From positions 1 to 64,000 of the forward strand of contig JACPFA010000010.1 in assembly GCA_016183235.1 (NCBI GenBank): DNA of 64,000 bases, given 5' to 3'. Within the stretch, counting starts at the first letter, position 1; the number at the start of each line of letters is the position of its first letter. The DNA is from Deltaproteobacteria bacterium. GTDB taxonomy: Bacteria > UBA10199 > DSSB01 > JACPFA01. The notes under the pieces were generated by a model. The model saw nothing but the letters and a program-made list of their open reading frames with translations, did no database searches and was not told the origin of the DNA. A program made the translations under genes and the position numbers. Positions 25,554 to 36,534 of the stretch are shown here, piece by piece.

Positions 25554-25886
25554 ATGGCCAGTGCTAACATTAAAGTTGCTACCGACAATAACTTTGAAGC
25601 AGAGGTTTTAAAATCCGCCGAGCCTGTGCTCATCGACTTTTGGGCCGAATGGTGCCAACCCTGCCGCGCCATTGCACCTATCCTCGATCAAATTGCCGAT
25701 GAAAAAGTGGGTAAACTCAAAGTTTATAAAATGAATGTCGACGAAAACTATGCCACCCCGGCCAAGTTTGGGGTACGCAGCATTCCCACCCTCCTCTTAG
25801 TTAAAGGTGGGAAAGTCGTGGAAACGCATGTTGGTTCAGCCTCAAAACAAGCGCTCGACGACTTTGTCAATCGCGTCTTGGCTTAA
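25554..25886 (+). CDS. trxA: thioredoxin
   Basis: A 110-residue thioredoxin with GGAG before the ATG. The active site is WAEWCQPCRAIAP, with Gln where most thioredoxins have Gly (WCGPC). The cis-Pro appears in RSIPTLLLVKGG, and Asp of PVLIDFWAEW is the buried carboxylate. It reduces disulfides in the cytosol. The Gln may shift redox potential or specificity. It converges on rodA, sharing TTAA at the two stop codons. A promoter lies upstream of the intervening palindrome. Confidence 0.9.
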   Translation: MASANIKVATDNNFEAEVLKSAEPVLIDFWAEWCQPCRAIAPILDQIADEKVGKLKVYKMNVDENYATPAKFGVRSIPTLLLVKGGKVVETHVGSASKQALDDFVNRVLA

Positions 25887-26998
25887 AATACATGCCTCTT
25901 CATATGAATGCTAAAGGCTAATCCCATGGCGATTGAGAAGGTGAGCACTGACGAACCCCCGTAACTTAAGAGGGGCAACGGCACTCCGGTTAAGGGGAGC
26001 AAACCCAGCACGCCACCTAAATTAATGATGATATGCCAAAAGAAGAGGCTCACGACTCCAAGCAGGATGAGTGCGCCAAAGCGCTCTTTGGCGTGCGCAC
26101 TGGCTGACAACAACATCCACAACAGCATGGCATATAAAGATAAAAGGGTTAAACCACCTACAAAACCCCATTCTTCTGCCAAAACTGAAAAAACAAAATC
26201 GGTGTGGCGTTCAGGTAAATAGGCTAATTTATTCAAATGCCCCTTACGATAGCCCTTGCCAAAAATTTTACCGGATCCCACCGCTATTTTGGATTGCAAC
26301 AAATGATAGCCTTTTCCTTTAGGATCTTGTTCTGGGTTTAAAAAAGTTAAGATACGAGCGCGTTGATAATTTTTGAGAAAAAATTTATACCCTACCCCCC
26401 CTGCAATCAAAGCCATGCCAATCAGAAGTAACAAAATTTTGCGCTGCACGCCTACCATGGCAAAATAAGTACCGCCGATACTCAAGAAAAATAAGGCATT
26501 GCCAATATCACCCACACCTAAGATAAGCACGAACGGGAGCAACATCAGTAACAATGGAATTTTGATTTCACGCCAGCTATAAAATTTTGCGTGGGCTTCG
26601 CGCTTGAAAAATTTAGCCAACACAAAAATTAACCCAAGCTTTGCAAACTCAGCGGGTTGCAGCCGCAAGCCTCCCACTACCAACCAATTTTGTTGACCCG
26701 AAAAACTTTTTCCAAAAATAAGCACCAACACCAAAAGCACTAAAGTCACCCCATAAACCGGGTAGGCCACCGCCTCAAAATAACGATAGTCGGTCCACAC
26801 CAAAAGAAAAGTAACTAAAGCCCCCAACCCTAACCAGATTAATTGAGAATAAAAGTAGCCAGCCACGGCCCCGGCTTGATGTGAAGTGGCGCTGTACAGG
26901 TTCAGCAATCCGATCAAAATCAAAACCAGCCAAATGGCTAACATCGGCCAATGAAAGTTGAAAAAATTTTTTCGTGCGTCTTTAGGGTGCCAAATCAT
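25883..26998 (-). CDS. rodA: rod-shape-determining peptidoglycan glycosyltransferase RodA
   Basis: A 371-residue SEDS protein with about ten membrane segments. The region FAKLGLIFVLAKFF, RARILTFLNPEQDPKGKGYH and the late AMGLAFSIHM/GGVLGLLPLTGVPLPLLSYGGSS-type segment (shortened) are standard. RodA polymerises lipid II with PBP2 in the elongasome. Last in the mreB-mreC-mreD-mrdA-rodA order; it overlaps mrdA by 17 bp. Its stop overlaps the convergent trxA stop. Confidence 0.92.
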   Translation of the reverse strand: MIWHPKDARKNFFNFHWPMLAIWLVLILIGLLNLYSATSHQAGAVAGYFYSQLIWLGLGALVTFLLVWTDYRYFEAVAYPVYGVTLVLLVLVLIFGKSFSGQQNWLVVGGLRLQPAEFAKLGLIFVLAKFFKREAHAKFYSWREIKIPLLLMLLPFVLILGVGDIGNALFFLSIGGTYFAMVGVQRKILLLLIGMALIAGGVGYKFFLKNYQRARILTFLNPEQDPKGKGYHLLQSKIAVGSGKIFGKGYRKGHLNKLAYLPERHTDFVFSVLAEEWGFVGGLTLLSLYAMLLWMLLSASAHAKERFGALILLGVVSLFFWHIIINLGGVLGLLPLTGVPLPLLSYGGSSVLTFSIAMGLAFSIHMKRHVF

Positions 26999-28793
26999 AA
27001 AAAGTCTCTAATACTGCTTTTGCAATGGGTGCTGCCACCGCACCCCCATGCCCACCATGTTCCACCACAATGGCTAATGCGATTTTAGGATGCTCGACTG
27101 GGCTAAAGGCCACAAACCAAGCATGATCTTCGGTTAATAATTTTTTACCACCCCCTGGCAAACTTTGTAAAATCGACACTTGCGCCGTGCCTGTCTTACC
27201 CGCTACCTGCATACCCTTAATTTTTGCCCGCCCGCCCGTGCCTTGCCCTTCTTCTACAACTCCCAATAAATCTTGAACTATCGTATGTAAATCTTGTTCA
27301 CTCAATGGCCATGAAATTTTTTCACGGGGTAATTTTTGCCCAAGACTAAGCTGAGGGTGGATTTTATAACCACCATTGGCCACCTCCGCCATCATTAAAG
27401 CGGCTTGCAGGGGAGTTAGCAAAACGTCCCCTTGCCCAATGGCAAAACCAAGATTATCGCTGGGGCTCCAAGGCTGTTTACGTGTTTTCAGCTTCCAGGT
27501 TGGATCGGGAATAAGGCCTGCACGTTCGACAGTCCCAAACACACCGGTCTTTTCCCCCAACCCCAGCAATCGTGCATAACGGGCCAAAACTTCTCCGCCC
27601 AGGCTTAATCCCAATTTGTAAAAATAAACATCGCAAGACGAAACTAAAGCACGGTGCAAATCCACTTGGCCGTGGCCTGACTTTTTCCAACAGCCCCAAC
27701 GCCGCCCGCCAAACTCTAAATAACCTGGGCAATAAATTTTGTCAGATGGTTTAATTTTTTTCTCGGCTAACCCAGCTAGACTCGTCAAAATTTTAAAAAC
27801 AGAGCCTGGTGGATAGGCCCCTTGCACCGCTCGATTAAGCAATAGATGGTTAGGGTCCTCACTTAAACGTTTCCATAAATCCGGTTCAATTTTACCGTTG
27901 AGTTGATCGGAGGCATAAGCCGGTGAACTGACTAATGCCAAAATTTCACCGGTCTGCGGATCTATGGCCACCAAAGCTCCGCGCTTGCCTTTGAATTGTT
28001 CATAAGCTGTTTTTTGTAAGCGACTATCGATGGTTAAATAAAGATCTTCCCCCGTCTGGGGCAGGCTACTCGTTAACATCTCTTCGAGCCCTAAGCCAGG
28101 GGCAACAATCTCTCGCCCTTTGGCATCAACAATAATTTCTTTGTGCCCATTCAGCCCCCGCAAGCTAGGATCAAAAAGCAATTCTACCCCCGCTACTCCA
28201 ACCAGATCACCAGCGCTTAAAGGTGCCCCCGCTTGAGTTTGATTTTTTAATAGGGCACGGCGACTGACTTCACGAACATAACCCAGCACATGCCCAAAAG
28301 CTTCCCCCCCTATTGCGTTACGCCGATGCCCTTCGCTTAACTCAATGCCGGCCAAGGAGTAATCCCCACTTTCTTCAAACTGCAATTCGCTTAAGCGGCT
28401 TTTGATCGCTAAAATTTTTTCATAGCCAAGATGGGTAGCTAAAACGATCGGCTCAAAAAGTGGGGAACCGGCTGAACGCTGCAGCATTGAACTTATTGTT
28501 TCGGGGTCAACTTCTAAAAGATAAGCTAGCGTATGAATCGTGGCGGCTTTGGATTCGATGCGTGAAGGATGCAAGATTAACCGGTAGTCACGTTCGTTGC
28601 TCACCAATAACTGACCACGACGATCAAAGATCCGGCCCCGAGGGGCCTTGATGTCGATCCAATGAAAGGCATTGCGTTGGGCGAACTGCGCATATTGATT
28701 GCCTTGGACAACTTGCAAATAAAATAATCGCACCAGCAAAATTGAAAACAAACTCAAAATAAGTAAAGAAAAAACTAAATTGGATTTTTTCAT
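26982..28793 (-). CDS. mrdA: penicillin-binding protein 2 (class B transpeptidase of the elongasome)
   Basis: About 603 residues from the ATG at 28793 (MKKSNLVFSLLILSLFSILL), an N-terminal membrane anchor; upstream codons belong to mreD. The dimerisation domain is ~60-240. The transpeptidase part has PGSVFKIL (SxxK, the catalytic Ser), SSCDVYFYKL (SxN-like, SCD in PBP2) and AGKTGTAQ (KTG). It cross-links new peptidoglycan with RodA. The gene overlaps mreD by 4 bp and rodA by 17 bp, so translation is coupled. Length is typical (~630 in E. coli). Confidence 0.93.
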   Translation of the reverse strand: MKKSNLVFSLLILSLFSILLVRLFYLQVVQGNQYAQFAQRNAFHWIDIKAPRGRIFDRRGQLLVSNERDYRLILHPSRIESKAATIHTLAYLLEVDPETISSMLQRSAGSPLFEPIVLATHLGYEKILAIKSRLSELQFEESGDYSLAGIELSEGHRRNAIGGEAFGHVLGYVREVSRRALLKNQTQAGAPLSAGDLVGVAGVELLFDPSLRGLNGHKEIIVDAKGREIVAPGLGLEEMLTSSLPQTGEDLYLTIDSRLQKTAYEQFKGKRGALVAIDPQTGEILALVSSPAYASDQLNGKIEPDLWKRLSEDPNHLLLNRAVQGAYPPGSVFKILTSLAGLAEKKIKPSDKIYCPGYLEFGGRRWGCWKKSGHGQVDLHRALVSSCDVYFYKLGLSLGGEVLARYARLLGLGEKTGVFGTVERAGLIPDPTWKLKTRKQPWSPSDNLGFAIGQGDVLLTPLQAALMMAEVANGGYKIHPQLSLGQKLPREKISWPLSEQDLHTIVQDLLGVVEEGQGTGGRAKIKGMQVAGKTGTAQVSILQSLPGGGKKLLTEDHAWFVAFSPVEHPKIALAIVVEHGGHGGAVAAPIAKAVLETFYDLAP

Positions 28794-29308
28794 TTCTTTA
28801 ATCCAAAAGGGTTCCGGGATTTGCGGCGCCGCTGCGGTTTCTGCCAATTGAGTTCATCCATGGGTGATGTTCGCAAACGCCGTACATATTGGCCGATAAA
28901 ATACTCTAGTTTAGGCAACAGATACCAAAACAACCCATACACTAAACTAGAAAAAAAGAGAGTGCCTAATCCATAAACTCTATTTAAAAAACCCCACTTC
29001 AATAATAAAAAAAGATTTAAGTGAAACAACGCCAAAGCCAATGTTTTTTCACGGCGATGGCCACGCAACAAGAAAAAGATACCCGCATAAATCACGACTA
29101 AAACCAACAACCCATTAACAAAGCCTCCTGTTAACGGCGACCAGAGGATAGCTTGCACACCTATCAACACCCCTGCCGATACCCACGGCAAACGAAACAA
29201 GACCAACCCCGCATACACCGCAAAAAAATCCACCGAATCCCAAGAACTAACCTGCCCCCAGACAAGAAAACCCACTCCCAATAAAAAATAAAAAAACTCC
29301 CGCATCAT
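28790..29308 (-). CDS. mreD: rod-shape-determining protein MreD
   Basis: A 172-residue inner membrane protein with five to six hydrophobic segments (REFFYFLLGVGFLVWG, VLFRLPWVSAGVLIG, LVLVVIYAGIFFLL, LYGLFWYLLPKLEYF). MreD is poorly conserved in sequence, so the call relies on topology, size (~160-175) and its place between mreC and mrdA. Separated from mreC by a 250-bp composite palindrome. Confidence 0.85.
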   Translation of the reverse strand: MMREFFYFLLGVGFLVWGQVSSWDSVDFFAVYAGLVLFRLPWVSAGVLIGVQAILWSPLTGGFVNGLLVLVVIYAGIFFLLRGHRREKTLALALFHLNLFLLLKWGFLNRVYGLGTLFFSSLVYGLFWYLLPKLEYFIGQYVRRLRTSPMDELNWQKPQRRRKSRNPFGLKK

Positions 29309-29336
29309 TAAACTCTTCTAATTGTTTTATTACTTG

Positions 29337-29582
29337 GTCGCCCCTGATAGCCGCCGCCTCTCTGTTTGCAAAGCCATCGCGGAAGCGGCGGGGCCCCCAT
29401 GCGGGCTAGCCGGCATGGACTTTCTGTCATTGCGAGCCCAACGGGCGCGGCAATCCCACCGGTTAGACAGAAGGGATTGCTTCACCCCGCTGGGTTCGCA
29501 ATGACAGAGGGGCCCCATCGTGGACCCTGTCCTGAGACGCATGCGTTGTAGCGCCGGCTTTGCAAACACAGAGGCTGCTGCT

Positions 29583-29593
<11 letters not shown>
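29337..29593. repeat. palindromic element, family 3, copy c, with a CATTGCGAG repeat nested inside
   Basis: Outer arms GTCGCCCCTGATAGCCGCCG... (29337 on) and GCTGCTTCAGGGGCGAC (ending 29593) pair imperfectly over ~38 bp. The family 3 left core (GCCATCGCGGAAGCGGCGG) and CGGCATGGA precede a nested unit TGTCATTGCGAGCCC (29428) ... CGCAATGACA (29506). The nested unit replaced the normal central part. The right end supplies the last codons and stop of mreC. Confidence 0.83.
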
Positions 29594-31387
<1,794 letters not shown>

Positions 31388-31463
31388 CTATTGGAAATGC
31401 CGTCAAAAAATTGTAACTAAGCTAGCACTATCGCCAAAAACGAATCAATCATAAAAGGAACCT

Positions 31464-32498
31464 ATGTTAGATTTTATTCGCAACAAAGCTCAAAAGTCTG
31501 TTTTGAAGTTCGTCATTGTACTCATCATTTTACCTTTTGTCTTTATTTTTGGGGGCTACTTTAGTTCTAGTAGTCGTTTGCAAATCTCCGGTAATGAGTC
31601 CCCGGTAGTCATGGTGAATGGCGAACCCATCCCCTACGGAACCTATCAAACCCTCTTAGATGCCCAATTAAAACGCTTTAGTGGCTTAAACAAAGAGAAA
31701 ATCCCTCCTGAACTTAGCAAAATTGTCCAACACCAAACCTTACAAGCCTTGATCCAAGAATTGCTTTGGTCGCAATTAGCCGATCAGATTGGGATTAAAA
31801 TTTCAGAAGTTGAATTAGAAAAGACCATCCGCGAAGACCCCAACTTCAAAGTCGATGGTAAATTTAATAGCGATTTTTATCTTAACCGGATTCGCCCCTT
31901 TTTTGAAGAAAACTATGGGCAAAATTATGAAGTGAAACTCAATCAAGAACTCAAAGGCGCTAAGGTCAAAGAACTCATGCAACGCATCTTGCCCTTTACC
32001 AACCTAGAAACTGCCGACCAATTTCTTTTGAATTACACCGAACTCAATTTAGAATATGTACGGGTGCCAAAAAATCTCAATGAAACTCAAAGTGAACGCT
32101 CCCCTAATGCCGCTAGTTTAACCAAAGAAACAATTGCGACTTGGCAAAAAGGTGCTTTGAATAAAGCCTGGCTCAAGAAAAATTCCTTAACTGAAATTAC
32201 CACGGGGTTAAAACCACTAAAATCCATCATCAATTTATTTCCAGAATCCACCGAAACCTTGCTCGCTTGTGTGTTAAAAGAATCTAACGGTTTATGCCCA
32301 GAACCCATTGATACTAAAAATCATTATCTAGTGGTTAAACTTATCGAATACAAAAAGCCTGAGCCAAAACTTTTAGAAGAAAAAAAGAACTCCATACGCG
32401 AACAAGGCAAGCTTAACAAAGCCCACCTCATTCTTTCCAACTATTTACAACAAATGCAAAAAGAGGCCAAAATCAAAAGTGCCATTGACCTCCCATAA
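31464..32498 (+). CDS. SurA-N/PpiD-like chaperone domain protein lacking a PPIase domain
   Basis: A 344-residue protein with an N-terminal membrane anchor (KFVIVLIILPFVFIFGGYF), as in PpiD, followed by PVVMVNGEPIPYGTYQTLLD and a helical SurA_N-type chaperone region (~50-200). No parvulin domain follows; the C-terminal ~140 residues are helical. It would act as a periplasmic outer-membrane protein chaperone. AAGGAACCT precedes the ATG. It overlaps the CCA-adding enzyme start by 20 bp. Confidence 0.7.
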   Translation: MLDFIRNKAQKSVLKFVIVLIILPFVFIFGGYFSSSSRLQISGNESPVVMVNGEPIPYGTYQTLLDAQLKRFSGLNKEKIPPELSKIVQHQTLQALIQELLWSQLADQIGIKISEVELEKTIREDPNFKVDGKFNSDFYLNRIRPFFEENYGQNYEVKLNQELKGAKVKELMQRILPFTNLETADQFLLNYTELNLEYVRVPKNLNETQSERSPNAASLTKETIATWQKGALNKAWLKKNSLTEITTGLKPLKSIINLFPESTETLLACVLKESNGLCPEPIDTKNHYLVVKLIEYKKPEPKLLEEKKNSIREQGKLNKAHLILSNYLQQMQKEAKIKSAIDLP

Positions 32499-33873
32499 TC
32501 CCTTGCTACAAACCTTATTCAAAGCCGGCGGCAAAGTGTATGCCGTGGGTGGATCGGTGCGCGACGAGTTGCTGGCGCGCCCCACCAAAGACCAAGATCT
32601 TTTAGTTTCCCAAATCCCCATGGAAAGGCTTTGCCAAATCTTAGCAAAGTTTGGGCATGTTAAGATGGTGGGCAAAAGTTTTGGCGTTTTGAAATTTAAG
32701 CCTCATGATGCTGAGCTTACTCTCGATATTGCCTTGCCGCGCAAAGAACAATCCACCGGAACCGGTCACCGTGATTTTGAGGTAGAATTTGACCCTTTTC
32801 TTCCCGTTGAACAAGATTTAGGCCGGCGTGATTTTACCATCAATGCGATCGCTAAAGATTTGGCCTCTGGCACCTACATTGACCCTTTCCATGGCAAGAT
32901 TGATCTGGCCAATAAAACTCTTAAGGTAGTTTTTCTGCAGGCCTTTGAAGAAGACCCTCTGCGCTTACTTCGTGCCGTTCAATTTACGGCCCGTTTAAAT
33001 CTTACGATCGAACCCCAAACTCTTGCCCTCATGAAAAAAAATGCTGGGCTTATTAAAACCGTTTCTCCTGAGCGCATCTTGGAAGAATTAAGAAAATTAT
33101 TCAGCGCCGAAAGGCCTTCGGTGGGTTTTGACCTCATGCGCGAGGTTGGGCTTTTATCTATTTTATTCCCCGAAGTTGAACGCATGATTGGAGTGATGCA
33201 ACCTGCCCGTCATGGTGGCGATGTTTACACTCATACCATGCGGGTGCTCGATGCGGCGCGCGGCAGTGCCGACCTTGAAACCCCAGGCGATTTAGAAGTG
33301 ATGTTTGCTGCCCTCTTTCATGACCTTGGCAAACCCTACACTCGAGCCGAAGATCCCAAAACCAAAAAAGTCACTTTTTACGGGCATCAAATTGTCTCAA
33401 GCCGCTTAGCCCGCAAATGGATACAACGTTACCCTATTGAGATGTTGGGGGTTAATCCGCAAAATATTTTAAACCTGGTTTTTAATCACATGTTTGAAAC
33501 CAAGAGTTTTTACGGCGAAAGGGCCATTCGTCGGTTTATTCGAAAAATTGGCCAAGATCTTATTTTTAAACTCATTGACCTCAGAATTGCCGACAAAAAA
33601 GGTGGCGGTTTTCCCCATACGGTGCGTGGGGTTTTTAAATTAAGAAATATTGTTAAAGAAGAATTGGCTAAAAAACCCCCGTTTAGCCCCAAAGACCTGG
33701 CGATTAATGGGCATCACCTCATGGAATTGGGCTTTCCCGAAGGCCCAACCCTAGGCAAAATTTTGAAAGATATGGTTGACCATGTCTTGGCTGACCCTGA
33801 AAATAATACTTTAGATTATTTAAAAAACTTTGCTTTAACAAAATATTCACATTTGCTTGCTACAGCAGGTTAA
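32479..33873 (+). CDS. CCA tRNA nucleotidyltransferase/poly(A) polymerase with HD domain
   Basis: A 464-residue class II nucleotidyltransferase, started at a GTG. The head has YAVGGSVRDELL and KDQDLLV (DxD catalytic Asp), RRDFTINAIAKDL, then EEDPLRLLRAVQFTARL; an HD phosphohydrolase domain follows (VMFAALFHDLGKP, residues ~275, with His-Asp). Either a CCA-adding enzyme or poly(A) polymerase; the tRNAs here do not encode CCA, apart from tRNA-Leu, so a CCA-adding role is expected in this genome. The start is weakly supported. Confidence 0.8.
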   Translation: MPLTSHNPLLQTLFKAGGKVYAVGGSVRDELLARPTKDQDLLVSQIPMERLCQILAKFGHVKMVGKSFGVLKFKPHDAELTLDIALPRKEQSTGTGHRDFEVEFDPFLPVEQDLGRRDFTINAIAKDLASGTYIDPFHGKIDLANKTLKVVFLQAFEEDPLRLLRAVQFTARLNLTIEPQTLALMKKNAGLIKTVSPERILEELRKLFSAERPSVGFDLMREVGLLSILFPEVERMIGVMQPARHGGDVYTHTMRVLDAARGSADLETPGDLEVMFAALFHDLGKPYTRAEDPKTKKVTFYGHQIVSSRLARKWIQRYPIEMLGVNPQNILNLVFNHMFETKSFYGERAIRRFIRKIGQDLIFKLIDLRIADKKGGGFPHTVRGVFKLRNIVKEELAKKPPFSPKDLAINGHHLMELGFPEGPTLGKILKDMVDHVLADPENNTLDYLKNFALTKYSHLLATAG

Positions 33874-33885
33874 CTTTTTACTAGG

Positions 33886-33987
33886 TGTCATCCCGCACTT
33901 GATGCGGGATCCAGTATCGATCTAAGTTTTGTAAATGCTAGATTCCTGCCGGAGTTTACCCCTGCGTAGGCAGGGGCAGGAATGACA
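33886..33987. repeat. small REP, TGTCATCC/GGATGACA type
   Basis: TGTCATCCCGCACTTGATGC to GGCAGGAATGACA, with GCACTTGATGCGGGATCC and CCTGCCGGAGTTTACCCC inside. This is the common CATCCCGC-type repeat; a related copy lies at 84-133. Confidence 0.65.
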
Positions 33988-34037
33988 ATGTAATTCATTG
34001 TAGCCAGCCTACGGCTAAACATGATAATTAACAAATT

Positions 34038-34475
34038 ATGTTTAAACCAAGCCCCGAAAAACAAGCGGTTAAATTAATTAAAAACGGTCGCGCTTATTTA
34101 AAGAAAAAGAAATATCGTCAAGCCGTCAAAGAATTCCAACAAGCGCTAGCCCTCGTGGGCCCTAACCGAGAGGTTTATGCCCTCATGGTTGAGGCCTTAA
34201 ACCAGTACAACCAAGAATGGGGGCAAGAAGAATTTGCCCTCTCGCTTGACTGCACTATGAAACTCCAAGAATTAGATAATCCTGCCATTCAATTGCTTCA
34301 CCAAACCCTTACCCCCGAATACCAAGAAATTTATCGTTTGGCCGAAAGACTTTTTTTAGCCCCTGAAGAAACCCGCGAGCAAAGCCTTTTGGCAGAGATC
34401 TTAGTAAAAAAAGAGCAAGCGGTGTTACCCTTGGCTAATTTTATTTTGTCACTAAAGAAAATAGCAACTCCTTGA
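34038..34475 (+). CDS. small TPR-like protein
   Basis: A 145-residue basic, helical protein without signal sequence. Residues ~8-45 (AVKLIKNGRAYLKKKKYRQAVKEFQQAL) look like a tetratricopeptide repeat, and ~50-80 a second, weaker one. The rest is helical. Such proteins bind partners, but which is unknown. It lies 9 bp upstream of coaE, in the same direction, so the two may be cotranscribed. No ribosome-binding site is visible before the ATG. Confidence 0.6.
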   Translation: MFKPSPEKQAVKLIKNGRAYLKKKKYRQAVKEFQQALALVGPNREVYALMVEALNQYNQEWGQEEFALSLDCTMKLQELDNPAIQLLHQTLTPEYQEIYRLAERLFLAPEETREQSLLAEILVKKEQAVLPLANFILSLKKIATP

Positions 34476-34484
34476 AAAGGTACT

Positions 34485-35084
34485 ATGAAAGTTTATGCGC
34501 TGACGGGAAACATCGCTTCCGGCAAAAGCACGGTGGCTCGCTATTTTAAGTCTTTTGGTATTCCGGTGATCGATGCCGATGGTGTGGTGCATCAACTTTA
34601 TCGCAAAGGGGCTAAACTTTATACCACCCTGGTTGAAAAATTTGGCCCGGTGATTTTAAATCGCAATCGCCAAATCAATCGCAAAAAATTAGCGGGGATT
34701 GTTTTTCATTCCCCTCAAAAACGCCGCTGGCTTGAGTCGGTCACCCATCCCTTGGTCATGCAAACTATTAACCAACGTCTTAAAAAACTATCCCAAACCC
34801 CGCGCCCTTTTGCGGTGGTAGAGGCAGCCCTTATGCTAGAAAGTGGTTATCATCAATTTTTTGATGGTCTTATTTTGGTGCACGTTGACCCCAAAACTCA
34901 AATGACTCGTTTGATGAATCGCAGCCAGTTGAAAAGCCGTGAGGCCCGCCAATATATGAAAGCTCAATGGCCCCTGAAAAAGAAACTTACGTTTGCCAAT
35001 TATTTAATTGATAATTCAGGAAGTTTTAAACAAACCAAACTTACCGTGGCACAATTAGTCAAAACTCTTAAAGGTGAAGATTAG
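34485..35084 (+). CDS. coaE: dephospho-CoA kinase
   Basis: A 199-residue P-loop kinase, phosphorylating the 3' hydroxyl of dephospho-CoA, the last step of CoA synthesis. Walker A is TGNIASGKSTVAR; VIDADGVVHQLYR is the DADxxxH substrate motif; VTHPLVM and RSQLKSREARQYM (LID arginines) follow. Typical length. Downstream of the TPR-like gene; the next element begins 3 bp past the stop. Confidence 0.92.
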   Translation: MKVYALTGNIASGKSTVARYFKSFGIPVIDADGVVHQLYRKGAKLYTTLVEKFGPVILNRNRQINRKKLAGIVFHSPQKRRWLESVTHPLVMQTINQRLKKLSQTPRPFAVVEAALMLESGYHQFFDGLILVHVDPKTQMTRLMNRSQLKSREARQYMKAQWPLKKKLTFANYLIDNSGSFKQTKLTVAQLVKTLKGED

Positions 35085-35086
35085 CA

Positions 35087-35213
35087 AAGGAACCTCTAAA
35101 AAGGGCCCAGATGCAAGGCGCCCGCAAAGACGCGACCGGAGCGTATATGGAAATACGTGAGGATCGCGGCTTTGCGGGCAACGCGGCAGATGGGTCGTTT
35201 TTAGAGGTTCCTT
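35087..35213. repeat. palindromic element, family 2, copy b
   Basis: Left end AAGGAACCTCTAAAAAGGGC (35087) and right end TTTTTAGAGGTTCCTT (ending 35213) pair. The core GACGCGACCGGAGCGTATAT ... ACGTGAGGATCGCGGC matches family 2 and is the exact reverse complement of the 42710 core. The right end supplies the stop of the 35201 gene. Confidence 0.87.
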
Positions 35214-36454
35214 AGGGTAATTTTAAAATCACCAAAGAGGTTGGTATAAGTCTTAGGCAAGCTTAGCTCATGACGATCGAGAACAAAAATCCCAACGATG
35301 TCGTCGGTATAGTCGCCGGGTCGCAGCAAACCTTGTTTCACCAATTTATGGTGACCTGCACCCCCTAATTGGTCATCACCTTCCACCACCACCAACATCA
35401 GTTTTTCTTCTTGGTTCCATTGCCAAAGGCGAAACCCTTGATAAGTCACAGCCTGGTGAGGGCTGTGATAGTTGGTATCGCCCCATTCACAAAGGGAATA
35501 ACCCCACTTAGCTGAACTTTGAAAGGCCCCTGGCAAAAAACCATGGGAGAGATCTCGGGTGGCAACCTTTAAAGCAGGATCGCCTTGGGGAAAATAAGGG
35601 TCGAGGTTATGAAAGAGCTGTTGATAGGGCCCCCATTGTTCTCCCTGCCCATAAGCCTTAGCTAATAATACCGCTAATTCTTTTCGCAAATCACGATAAG
35701 CCAAAGAATGCCGATCCATGGTTTGTAACTGACGTTCTATTTTCCGCTTGTGCATTAACAAAGGTTGCAATTGATCGGTTAGTTTCTGCCAATGCTCGTT
35801 GTAGGGAAAAACATAATAATGAAGATTAGAATAAAAACCCCCCTCTTCTTCATAAACAACCTTGCCATCGCTAGGGTCACCCGCGACTGCAATCGACTTA
35901 TCTTCATAATCAAATTCAAGCTCAATTTTTTGTAGAACGAGCGATTCAAGCCCTTTGCTCATGTTATAGCCTGAGGCCTGATAAACAACTTCACCATTCT
36001 GCATGGTTACTTGCGGGCAAATTTTAGGTAAGGATGACAACTGGTTGGGTAAAGGGTTTGATTCATGGTTAGTTACAACCTGTTCAGGAATTTCAAAAAT
36101 TTTTTCTTTGGGAATTGATTTTAAATCTAATCGAAGCTTTCCACCTAGTTTGCCCGCAATTAAAATTGTTGGATGTTCGGCAAAAGATTTGGCCAAAATC
36201 GAATAAACCCCATCACTCTGATGAGCCAACTCCAGGTTGTTGGAAATTTGAACCAACTTAGCCCCTAGCGGCAAGCGAAGGTTCCAATTTAAATTCGCTG
36301 CCTTGTGCTCTGCATGGCTGGAATCACTCGATAATTCCAAGGGTTGATACATATCACTAGTGGGAAGAAAGCTTTGCGCCTGAACACCTTTTGAATATAA
36401 AAACACACTCAACAACCCAAAACCCATGAGACCATAAATAAAACCCTTCTTCAT
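35201..36454 (-). CDS. exported protein of unknown function
   Basis: A 417-residue protein with a signal sequence (GFIYGLMGFGLLSVFLYSKG, cleavage near VQAQ). The mature protein is beta-rich with a middle helical piece (DQLQPLLMHKRKIERQLQTM). Its C-terminal region (LMLVVVEGDDQLGGAGHH, GDYTDDIVGIFVLDR) is reminiscent of secreted beta domains that have Gly-Asp loops. No family recognised. The last three codons (Arg-Asn-Leu) and the stop lie in or next to the palindrome terminus. Confidence 0.65.
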   Translation of the reverse strand: MKKGFIYGLMGFGLLSVFLYSKGVQAQSFLPTSDMYQPLELSSDSSHAEHKAANLNWNLRLPLGAKLVQISNNLELAHQSDGVYSILAKSFAEHPTILIAGKLGGKLRLDLKSIPKEKIFEIPEQVVTNHESNPLPNQLSSLPKICPQVTMQNGEVVYQASGYNMSKGLESLVLQKIELEFDYEDKSIAVAGDPSDGKVVYEEEGGFYSNLHYYVFPYNEHWQKLTDQLQPLLMHKRKIERQLQTMDRHSLAYRDLRKELAVLLAKAYGQGEQWGPYQQLFHNLDPYFPQGDPALKVATRDLSHGFLPGAFQSSAKWGYSLCEWGDTNYHSPHQAVTYQGFRLWQWNQEEKLMLVVVEGDDQLGGAGHHKLVKQGLLRPGDYTDDIVGIFVLDRHELSLPKTYTNLFGDFKITLRNL

Positions 36455-36534
36455 AAACCCATTTTATAGTGGTATTTTAGATTTAAACAAGCATTAATGG
36501 ACAGCGATTAACACATTGAGTCTTTGGCCGCACT

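Noticed and set aside
25397-25672. Open frames across palindromes (also 5751-6020, 14836-15180, 29330-29569, 42270-42458)
   Set aside because: Their coding potential is an effect of the GC-rich symmetrical sequence; no ribosome site, no conserved motif, and each lies on an element.
35087-35213. Rho-independent terminators made by the long palindromes
   Set aside because: The elements carry A/T runs at both ends, but arms of 35-48 bp, cores conserved between loci, and positions within genes go far beyond terminators; a secondary role in termination remains possible.
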